Shown piece by piece: positions 55,065-64,000 of a stretch of DNA of 64,000 nt. Numbering within the stretch: position 1 is the first letter of the stretch; every line of letters starts with the position of its first letter. The stretch covers positions 27,096,318-27,160,317 of the forward strand of contig NC_087068.1 in the NCBI RefSeq assembly GCF_963678635.1, in the 5' to 3' direction. The stretch comes from Symsagittifera roscoffensis (lineage: Eukaryota; Xenacoelomorpha; Acoela; Convolutidae). The notes beneath the pieces were generated by a model. It was given only the letters and a program-made list of their open reading frames with translations. It was not told the DNA's origin and made no database searches. A program made the translations under genes and the position numbers.

Positions 55065-55879
55065 CTGTTCAATGTGGTAAGCAGAAAGCTTTTGTAGCTT
55101 TTTATTTGAAAAATGATTGAATAGCTCGCGAACTTTAAACATGTTTAACAAACTCCTTTAAGCAGAATCATATTTCGCAGCAGCAGGGGAAAAAGTTTTC
55201 GATTTGGGAAATCATTCAATTTTGAAACAGCAAAAAAATCCACATTTAAGGTTGTAGATGCCAAAAAAGTTACTTAGTTCTAGAGATAGCGCTTGACTGT
55301 CTGTGTGTGTATGTGTGAGTGAGGCATTGGGTTTAAAGTATTTTTTGTTTTTCTTAATACAATGATTTTAGACACGTTAATAGACAATCGAAATAATGAA
55401 GGTGTAGGTCGGTTAGAGGTTAATTTATTGAGAGGAACAGCAAGATACTTTCAGTGAAGCGGTCGTAACAACAAAACTATTTTTGCCCACCATTCAAAAC
55501 AGGCAACGTTTATCATATGTTACCAAAATGAAAAGTCGAACTTGAAAATTCTTGTCAATGAAAAGTCGAACTTGAGGTAACATTTTCGGCTGCAACTTTT
55601 TGTTGAGTTTTTTGGGTCACCTTAAAGATAAGTCGGATTTCGACAGTCATCCTAAAGTAATGAGCTCAGCTTTATTGTGAAAGTTTTGAGCCTTGAGCCC
55701 CTGTCAGAACCAATTTTGAAAAAAGTTTCTAAACTTTTTTTTTTAATGTTCTGTGTTTTAGGTTACTGCTTTCCCCAAAAAAGTTATAAAATTTTAGTTT
55801 TTGTTTCAAGAAAAACTAAAAAATTCAACTTTCTGAAATTTAACACTTTAACATTAACAAGAAGCAAAGAAAGCCTCAC

Positions 55880-58084
55880 AGAGTTCGGGTTGCACCCAAA
55901 ATCTCTTCTTCTTGAAGTGGAGAATCAAAAAATGTAGTGCCTGCGACAACAATGGCCAAGTAGGTTGTGGCACGTGTCACTGCCACTCGAAATTTTCTTC
56001 CGAACTCTTCACTTGATAGGTCCACCATTTTTTCCAGCAGTACAACAACAGTTCCGAACTCGCTTCCACAAACTGAGTCGGTTGACTCCAACTGAATAAT
56101 TGGTAACTTTTCATCGTTATCGTCAAGAACTATTTCATAAGTAAAAGAACGCAAAGCATTTTTTTCTTTTCGTAAAAGAGATATGATTGCCATTTGACTT
56201 TTTGGAGATAAAAAATTGATAATAACAAGAATGCTGGAAATAGTTTTCGAAAATGCAGCGTACTTCATCACTGTCTGGACACTCTTTTCGTAAAACGGTT
56301 CCATTGTAGAATCGTGGGTTAGAATTATTTCTGGTACATTCGTCCCGTCAAGATTATGGGATGGCTCCCCGAATATTTCACGGAAATCCATAGAACTGTT
56401 GGTACTTTTGACACAGTTACGGGAAAAACACTGGAGTTGTTTTGTGGACCTCAATGTATGTGAGAGGATGAACTCAGTGAAAGCAATTTTGTGAAGGCCC
56501 AAAGCCGTAAAAACTGGCTCTTCTGAAGAAAAAATGCAAAAACTAACACCTTTAATGTGAAGAAATAAGAGCAGGTTTTGCATCTTGGGGTAGTTTAGAG
56601 GATCTTCGTCTATAAAAACAATGCCTTTCCCTATATCGTCAATTTTCTCAAAGAAATCCTCAACCGTCCAAAATTCAATGCCTGATCTATACAACGTTTG
56701 CTTCAGCTGTAAAAACAGAATCGCAGCTCCAAAGCAAGACCCATCGAATATAACTACTTTACTATCTGTTCTCCCCGTCTGAATGATGTTGCCATTGATC
56801 AATCGGGCCAAATAGATCATCAGCATTGTCTTTCCCGAGCCTTTTGTTCCTCTTACGTTTATTTGTAGAGATTTGTACTTGTTTGAATCATTTGACTGCA
56901 GTATAATCCCTTTGAAAACTCTGCAAATTACCTCCAACTGTTCTTTTGTCCAAAGTATTACAGTTGTTTTCTTGTTTTTCGACTGGTTGTATATTGTTTT
57001 TTCTGCTTCTATGAGAGATTTTTTGCATGGATCGTTTTCTGGTAAATTTTCAATTTGTTTTTCAAGCCAAGGCTCTAGTTCGCTTGTGTTTACTCGAATA
57101 GACTGAATGTCATTCAGAAATTTTTGATGAATTTCTGTGCTGGCTCCTTTCTTGGAATTCAAAGCAACAAGGCGGGCAACTAATGTGTCAAATTTTTCGG
57201 TTTGCCTCATATCGCGAATGTCTTTCAGTGTTTCTTTCCAATGTTGAGCGAATTTTTTGAAATGTGATTGATCAAAAACAAAAACCCGATCACTCAGGTA
57301 TTTTTGAATTGATTCTTTTTTACCAGGAGGGTAGCAAAGGACTGCGTGGATCGGAACTTCATTAATCACGCTATCCAGTGACTCTTTGGAGTTAATATTG
57401 TAACACAGTAAGAAGCGCACAAAGTCCGTGTTTTTTTATGTGCGATTGAAGTTTTCGAAAATTTAATTTTTTTTCGTTTTTTACGTTAAACACGAAAATT
57501 CCTTTTCTTGGATGTGCAATTAACATGTCAATTTCAACGCTACCAGGTCCCTTCTGTCTAAAGATGTGGCTTCCGTCTACATTCGGAAAAATGATGATTC
57601 CCGAATCATCCGTTGAAACTTCATTGACAAACAGCTTGTACAATTTGCTCTCGCCTATATCCCCTCTTTCAAGATTTCTGTAATGTATCTGCAACTTTTT
57701 ACCCAGCTGCTTGTTTGGAATTATTATTTGAGGGATTCTCACACAGGGTGTGGACGTTGTCTGCCCGCTCTTCTTCCAGTCTGGGTACTGGTGTTCCATA
57801 AACTTTTTCAAAGCATCATCGTCGTTGAACAATTTTACAGCATCTCCAGGCCAATGGATTTCTAGATTGTCGAGCTCTTGCGTCAGTTCGGACAGATTTT
57901 TTAAAAACTCTTCCCTGTCAGAAATTTCGTTAATCATTGGCGTAGACTCTTTTTTGCTGTTTTCATTTGCAATCACTCCAGTCGCGTTATCACAGATTGT
58001 GACAAAAGTAGACTGCTGATCAACGTTGAACTCGATTTTTAATTCTTGTTCAAATTTCGAGAAAGTGTTGTTGGAAGCTAGCAC
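55880..58084 (-). CDS. NERD domain + SF1 helicase-like ATPase, exon 1 (one frame break)
   Basis: Two abutting frames. 58,084-57,392 holds the NERD domain at residues about 140-205 (RGDIGESKLYKLF, then SVEIDMLIA, then KGIFVFNVKN); NERD is a PD-(D/E)xK-type nuclease-related fold common in bacteria. 57,420-55,876 holds the ATPase: a Q-motif-like TKEQLEVI near 158, Walker A GTKGSGKT at 191-198, Walker B IVFIDED near 267-273, a motif-V-like SVCGSEFGTVVV near 449-460, and motif VI FRVAVTRAT at 477-485, the order of UvrD-like SF1 helicases. The frames differ by one base at an A7 run (plus-strand t7, 57,431-57,437); six A's would join them. The exon ends CT|GTGAGG at 55,880. Start ATG 58,084 was chosen as the first in frame. 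Confidence 0.8.
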
Positions 58085-58286
58085 TTGAATTCAATTCGGG
58101 GTTTGAAATTTGATCACATTGCGGCAAGTTTTCTTCTTTTTCTACTTCTTTTAGAGCAATTGGCTTTGTTTGCTTGAATTCTTTTGGTTTGTGATTGCAA
58201 AAATCCATCCAGAACCTCAAAAACTGGCCTCTAAAATTATTTAAAAAATTTCTATTGCAAAAAGTTTCGTTTTTGATATGTAGCAT
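58050..58286 (-). CDS. Short ORF at the 5' end of the NERD-ATPase locus
   Basis: 78 codons in another frame, overlapping the start of exon 1 by 35 bp. It could be the true N-terminus separated by an indel near 58,070, or an upstream ORF. It contains NFLNNFRGQFLRFWMDF and an acidic/basic linker; no motif is known. No homopolymer marks the overlap, so an error is less obvious than at 57,431. Confidence 0.35.
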   Translation of the reverse strand: MLHIKNETFCNRNFLNNFRGQFLRFWMDFCNHKPKEFKQTKPIALKEVEKEENLPQCDQISNPELNSSASFQQHFLEI

Positions 58287-58544
58287 ACAGATCTAACAAT
58301 GGAGGCAAGAATTTTGCATTTTTTCGTTGTACCACCGCGTATGATTTTACAGCTAACTCAAAATTAGTCCTTATTTTAGTCTACTGTACTTGTTAACGCT
58401 TTCGAAATAGCCTATCTACGATTTAAGAGCGTCTAGCTAAATCGTAGCTAAGATGTAATACGATGATTGTATGGTGGCATATTGCCGATTTCTATCTTCG
58501 CTACGAAAGTACTCAATTAATTTGAGTGAATGTTTCTGTATAAA

Positions 58545-59738
58545 CCGGCACCGAGCGCCCATGGATTCTAATCGATCTTAATGGATTCTTGAGACAAAAA
58601 TAATCGATTATAACCCATTACAGATGTAAAATTCAGACCACGAAATCGATTATATTGCTATTATAATCGATTCTTTTTGAAAAAAAAATCATCCATTATA
58701 ATTCATTATAATCGATTATAATCCAATGTTTTTGTCACTGAAATCGATTATTTTTGCCAAGATAAACCATTAAAATCAATTGTTTTTGAAACAAAAATCT
58801 ATTATAATCCATTATAACCGATTATACTTCATTTTATTTTTAGAACTAAATTCAATTATTCTTGTAAAGTTTTGCAATTGCGAGAAATTTGCGAAATGAA
58901 GGCCATGTCTTTTAATAAATTCCATGTCTCAACGAAGTCATTTCCTCACCCCTCATGTTTTTTACCCCCCCCCCCTCCCCAGCTAAAGGAGAAGGGTATA
59001 TGGGGGGGGGGGTAAGCTGGGAGGGGGTTAAGCTGGGGGGTATAAACCGGGGGGTAAATAAACGTCATCACCTTGCCCCCTCATGCTTTCTTACCCCCAC
59101 CCCCCCCCCCCAACTGAAGTGGTAGGGTAAAATGGGGGTAAACTGGAGGTGGGGTGTAAGCTGGAGGGCATACACTGGAGGGATGGGTAAATAAACCGAG
59201 GGGGGGGGATAAACTGGTAAACTGGGGGTGGGGGTCAAATGGTGAGAGGGGGGTTAACTGGGGGGAGTGGGGGTCGGGGGGTTCTGGGGGTTGTGTTAAA
59301 AAATGAACAGTAAAATGAAGTGTTAAACTGCGATGAATTAGAAAAACAGAGAAAAAAATATATAATTAAACTTTATTCTGAAATGTAACATTTCATGAAA
59401 CGTAATACGTAGCAACTGCAATAAACATGAAATGAGATAATTTTGAAACCCTCGAATGATATTTTGATTGAGATTATTTTATGAAAAAACCCCTCGAAAA
59501 AATTCATTATCATCGATTATAATCGATTATAATGGATTTATTTGGCATAAAAAAAATTAGGATCATAATACATTTTTAATGGATTAAAATCGATCATAAT
59601 GGAATATATTGGAAAAAAAATATATTACGATTATAATCCATTTTTAATGGATTATAATTGATTTTTTTTTTCATTTTATAGATGCCAACCATATTATGAC
59701 ATAATAATTGATTATGATCCATGGGCGCTCTGTGCGGG
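58545..59738. mobile_element. Foldback element (copy 2) with G-rich core
   Basis: Ends ccggcaccgagcgcccatgga (58,545-58,565) and, inverted, cccgcacagagcgcccatgga (59,738-59,718). The arms consist of attataatcgattataatcc-type units. The core (58,960-59,300) is a minisatellite of about 'ggggggtaaactgggggg' on this strand. Compared with copy 1, the core is in the opposite orientation. It lies about 460 bp upstream of the NERD-ATPase start. Confidence 0.75.
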
Positions 59739-59739
59739 A

Positions 59740-62483
59740 AAGCCCAACCATTATCATTTTCTCTACGCCGAAATTCCTATTATAAACTCTGATCTCAATT
59801 AGTTTAATCAAACCACTAGAATAAACAAGAGAGCTCCTATCAAGACATTGCCCTGAATGTTCCGTTGCCCATTAATTGATCTCGAATTGTTTTTGGCTGA
59901 CAAATTGATGCAATATTGACAAACAACAATTGTTAAGCTGATAATATCAAAGTGTCAAAAAATTTGAGTCATTTATGGAATTAATAAGACCAATTACCTT
60001 GCCGTAATTGAATTTGGAATGATTATGAGTGCGGATAGTTTTCCACGCAAAAATAATTCGAGCATTGAAGCAAACTATTCAAGTATTGTTCGAGCAGCAA
60101 CCATCAAATCGAAGTTCGAAGCCCATATAGATTAAAGCCCATATGCAGTCTACTTTTTATAAAACCGGTCTGAATAAAAAAAAACCGAGCATATTCATCA
60201 CTTTTGTTGAAAGGCGGAACATATATTTCCCTCTAATTTGTGATGCACAATAGAACAAAACCATGCTGTTAAAACGTCTCAAAGGCTACGACTTAGTTTG
60301 CTGTTTTAATTTGTAATGACAGTCACTGGTGCTTTGCAAGTAGCACAGAAAACTCCGACCGCATTATTACAAAAAAAATAATTCTTTCTCTTTAAAAAGG
60401 TATCCAATTAAATTTAAGGCTAAACAAGACTGCTCGTATCAGGGCAAAGCCCTGAAAGTTCCGACTACCTTTTAAAGTCTATGGAGCATTAATAAGATGA
60501 AAATTTTCAATATAAAAAACATTAAAAAAAATTTTTAAAAAAATTGAGATTTTATGTAAAAACATCCCCCCACACGTCATATTAATAATAAAGTGATAGA
60601 TTTTGCGCCTATTAACAAATCAATTATGGCATATAAGCTTCCTTGAACCAATTTGGAACGATTTCTAAGACGGATGAAATATCGCTTACGCGTTAATAGC
60701 GTGAATTTTATCGCGCGTTAATTGTCCCAAATTGGCCAAAATGGCAATCTTTAAACTCCCATAACTTTACGAAAAATGATCACAGGTAAAATATCTTTTC
60801 AAATTCAAGCTCAGGAAAACAATAGCTTTCGAATGATAGAAAAAAAATTCCGTCAAAAACGGCTAGTTAAAAAGTCAAAATTTGTCTGAAGAAAAAAAAA
60901 ACCCACCCCGAGCACAAATATTCCGTTACTTTCGTATCGAAAGACGGAACAATGAGTTATATTAATTTAGGGTCTTCTTAACAATCTCCTCCCTATGGTA
61001 CGTAAAAAATGTGAACATTTTAAGAAAGAAAAAACGTCTCCGAAACAGTTATTAAGCATGCCACAAACTCAGATTGTTTTATTAAGACCACTGTTTAATC
61101 TTGTTTTTTTTTGACAGGTTAAACTATGGGATCTACTTAAGAATCTTCACCCCTATAAATAAATAAAGTAAATTAGTACTGAGTTTTCTATTGAGAATTC
61201 TATTTTGCTGCATTCTGATTGGGCGAAAAATCAACCATTTTGATCTACTTAACAATCTCCCCCTTTCTTGAAAGGATGAAGATTGTTAACTAGATCCTTA
61301 ATTTACTCCAAAAACTTCAAAGATATAAAGCTTTGAAAATTTGATATCCATTATTTTTTTCTTGATAAATTTTACTTACATTTGATGAATTTCAACTTCA
61401 GAAAAAATTAAAGCAAGTTTTCAGAAATAACGAAAGATAAATCACGAAAAGTGTAGAAAATGAAACAATTTAGAAGAGTGTCTGCATTCACTTGAAATTT
61501 TTTGTTCATAGAAAGACAAAAATAGAGTTAAAATGTAAAACAAAATAGTAATTTTTGATTAAGCACTGTAATAAAAAACAAAGTACTCTAACGAGTTATA
61601 TGAGTACCGAATGAAAAGAATTTAACACCTTATTCTGCGGTGGATCAAGTTTTGGGATGAATTGAAACGCAAGTAGGCCAATTTTTAAAGCGTAGTGAAA
61701 ATTGTTTTTGAGTTTAATTCAAACTTCTACATGATCATATAAACAAAATGAACGCTGGTTCAAATTTAGGTCTGAAAACGGTTTATATAAAGTGTTATAG
61801 AAAGTTGAATGAACAAGAGCACAAAAAAAGTACATATCAAGAAAAGTTCAACAAAAAAGCACAAGATAAGACAAGACAAGTTAAGCAGGTTCAAATTACT
61901 TAAGTTAAATCAATGTTAGCTACTTATGTACTATCGCATAGTTTTGTGCGCAGTTTTTTCATGATTTTTGGCTCAACACTTTTTCATTCGCGAAGTATTT
62001 TTTGTCCGCGAAAAAATTCAAAAGACTTATCAACTTCTCTGCACAAGAAAAAAAATATATTTTACTCTCAAACAAAAAAATTGTTTTTCCTCCACAAGTT
62101 TTTGGTTAGTAATTACACTTTTGAGAAGCTAGTGAACCATTTTAGAATCGCTAAAACATAAAAATGGTTATGCTGGTTTGATTGAGACTTGAACCAAATT
62201 TTTCAGGCAGAAAGATAACGAGATTACTAAACTCATCGGTTCTGATAATTGCTCTCCAAAAAAATTAAATCATAAACATCTCATCTTTTTGATGTGGAGC
62301 GAGTAAAAATTTTTGAGAACATCGAAAATCGGTATTTGTTTGGAAAAAGGTTCATAATTCTGTGCGTTTGCGCTTTCTTTTTTTGTTTTGCGAGATCTAA
62401 CTCAAGTTAAATGTGTGGATAAAAAACCGTAAAATCAAATTTATTTCCTTTTTTTACTCTTACTTTAACTTAGATCTCAAGAC
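59740..62483. other. Intergenic, no gene recognised
   Basis: AT-rich. Contains the MITE half-copy at 60,427-60,480. A plus-strand frame at 61,913-62,161 is Phe/Lys/Ser-rich without motif support. Confidence 0.4.
60427..60480 (+). mobile_element. Single arm of the short foldback MITE
   Basis: aagactgctcgtatcagggc, then 'aaagccctgaaagttccgacta', matches the arms at 53,757-53,938. The partner arm is missing. Confidence 0.65.
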
Positions 62484-62781
62484 GTCAGCGGATATGGGGG
62501 GGGGGGGGGGAGGGGAGGGCGGACGCCTCCTTTCAGGGACTCTACCCCCTGCCGACCCAAAGGGTCCCCATTTCTACTATTTTGAGATATCCACTTTTGG
62601 CTGACTGACCCTAAAATTTTCCAAGAAGTGCCCAAAAAGTGCCCCGCCTTTTTTGGCCTGTTTTTTTGTGCTTTAGGAGAGCTCGAAAAATCAATTTGGT
62701 GGACTTAAAAAAAGATCGACAAAATTTTCGAAAATTTTTCGAAAATCCGCCCCCTTGAGAAAATCCTAGATCCGCCCCTGC
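62484..62781. mobile_element. hAT-type MITE with 8-bp target duplication (copy 2)
   Basis: 298 bp between direct repeats ctcaagac (62,476-62,483 and 62,782-62,789). Inverted ends: gtcagcggatatggg, and on the other strand gcaggggcggatctagg. It shares the 'ccctgccgacccaaagggtcccc' region and the 'gagctcgaaaaatcaatttggt' block with the copy at 10,131, with an internal deletion relative to it. A G13 run lies near its left end. Confidence 0.85.
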
Positions 62782-62789
62782 CTCAAGAC

Positions 62790-64000
62790 ATGAAATTATC
62801 ACAGTGTTTTGAGCTTGGTATAATTGTTTGGAAAGAATTAGAAAACAACTGTTTAAGATTTTAAGATCCGTTTATTTCTGGAAACTTGCTCGGTTTTGTG
62901 AATAGACCAGTCCAACGACAATACTACCAAAATGGAAAGACAAAGAGATTATCACTACCCAACCGGTTGAGATTCTACAGCTTCAAATATTGGTTAATCA
63001 AAAGTTCGTTTATAAGGTATTCTTGCCATATCGATTCTGGTTCTTGAGGATGAAACAAAACTTGAAAGTGTAGTTTTCGAACTGGTGTGCTATTTTTCAA
63101 ATGTTTGCCTCTCTAATAATCAGATGTGAACGTTTTTGGTCTCTTTTCAATATTTTGATCTGAATGTTTTAATGATATTTGAAGATAATTATTCTCGAAC
63201 CAATTGCGAGCTTCCATATTAATTAGCCAGGTGCTTTCCGCTATCAATGCTGCTGTCACTCTCCTTCAAGTTATCAAAAGTAACGTTAGTAGTAAAAGGC
63301 AGTGAATTCGTTTAGCCAATTTTTTTTACCGCATGTTTACCTCGACTTCAATGTAAACTTCTTACTTTTCGTTCTCTTAATTAAGCATCTGTCAAACGTA
63401 TTTAGACATTAATTCAAATTTCTGTGCAAGTATTTCATCCAGATTCCATGGCATTTAACACGCTATTTGATAAAATTGGTGCGAAAAACGTAAAATTATG
63501 AGGAATGAATTGTCGAGTTTGCAAATCGTTATGGAGAAAATGAGTGATAGGATAAGCATGTTATAGTTCTTCATTATGGTCAGATTGATATTATCAGTTG
63601 TTATAATTAATTTTAAAAAAATCTGCAGATTTTGTAATGCAAAAAAAACTTTACTTTAAGATTTTTCAGCTTGGGCAAGATGTCTACAAAGAAGATCACT
63701 TAACAAATTAAGAAGATCACTTAACAGATGTTAATTGTTCCACCAAAAACAAAACTTGAAAATTTTTGTTTTTCACTTTACCATGCTTATTTAAATTATC
63801 CAGACAAAACGAACAAAAATTGAAATTTCAAACGCGTTTTTCTCAAATTGTGACAAATTTAGACAAAAAGTGAAGAAAAAAGTTTACTTGGAATCATGAT
63901 GATTTGCACCAGATTTAATATGTAGAATTTTTGATTTTTGCATTAAAAAACTTTACTCCTAAAATGGGTCACCAAAAATGGATCTCCAAAAGTTACGCTG
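62790..64000. other. Right-end intergenic sequence, nothing recognised
   Basis: AT-rich with no convincing frame. A 17-bp direct repeat (aagaagatcacttaaca at about 63,690 and 63,711) is the only structure seen. Confidence 0.4.

Larger units (their letters stand above)
50189..58084 (-). other. Whole locus: four-exon NERD-helicase gene
   Basis: Exons 58,084-55,880, 55,064-54,437, 51,718-51,242 and 50,623-50,189; introns of 815, 2,718 and 618 bp. All junctions obey GT-AG and keep phase, which argues for a real, spliced eukaryotic gene coding for roughly 1,240 residues once the A7 break is resolved. Intron 2 contains a foldback element (52,300-53,308) and a MITE (53,757-53,938). NERD-plus-UvrD fusions are typical of prokaryotes, so origin by transfer followed by intron gain is possible but unproven. 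It may act on nucleic acid in the nucleus or cytoplasm. No targeting signal was identified. Confidence 0.7.

Overview
The window is AT-rich nuclear DNA from an invertebrate animal. BEL/Pao retrotransposons, which are known only from animals, occur on both sides of a Ty3/gypsy element. A split gene with good GT-AG introns, several MITE families and many micro- and minisatellites fill the rest. I cannot name the species. Most of the sequence is mobile or repetitive, and I see only one plausible host gene.

Layout. 1-7115: tandem minus-strand array of BEL/Pao units (LTR + leader + start of gag, about 3.0 kb each). 7.1-13.85 kb: a Tc1/mariner relic, a degenerate minisatellite, an (AAT)n-type microsatellite, a hAT-type MITE with an 8-bp target duplication, and a compound dispersed-repeat zone. 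13,859-31,369: a complete 17.5-kb Ty3/gypsy element on the minus strand, with 410-bp LTRs that differ at 9 sites and a 4-bp target duplication. It carries a long leader, a basic ORF, a long gag, protease, RT/RNase H and integrase, followed by about 7 kb of extra ORFs: a membrane ORF, a broken envelope-like region and an intact 602-codon ORF with a splice donor beside its stop. 31,915-40,541: a decayed BEL/Pao element on the plus strand, with matched LTRs, TG..CA-type ends and a 5-bp target duplication. It has a 934-bp internal tandem duplication, a duplicated protease segment, a deleted RT core and a mutated integrase. 40.5-50 kb: the same compound-repeat zone, more MITEs, minisatellites and simple repeats.

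50,189-58,084 (minus): a four-exon gene encoding a NERD (nuclease-related) domain followed by a superfamily-1 helicase-like ATPase and two C-terminal exons that I do not recognise. Its junctions keep the reading frame, but one A7 homopolymer breaks the frame between the NERD and ATPase parts. Two copies of a roughly 1-kb inverted-repeat element with AATCGATTATAAT-type arms and a G-rich core lie in its second intron and just upstream of it. 59.7-64 kb: no recognisable genes, one further hAT-type MITE and a half-copy of another MITE.

The gypsy and BEL/Pao elements both landed in the same older repeat zone: the 8.2-13.85, 31.37-31.91 and 40.55-43.5 kb stretches share families and were once nearly contiguous. 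Several frame breaks, in both mobile and host ORFs, sit on A or T homopolymers, so some may be assembly indels rather than real decay. In-frame substitution stops in the retroelements do indicate real decay there.
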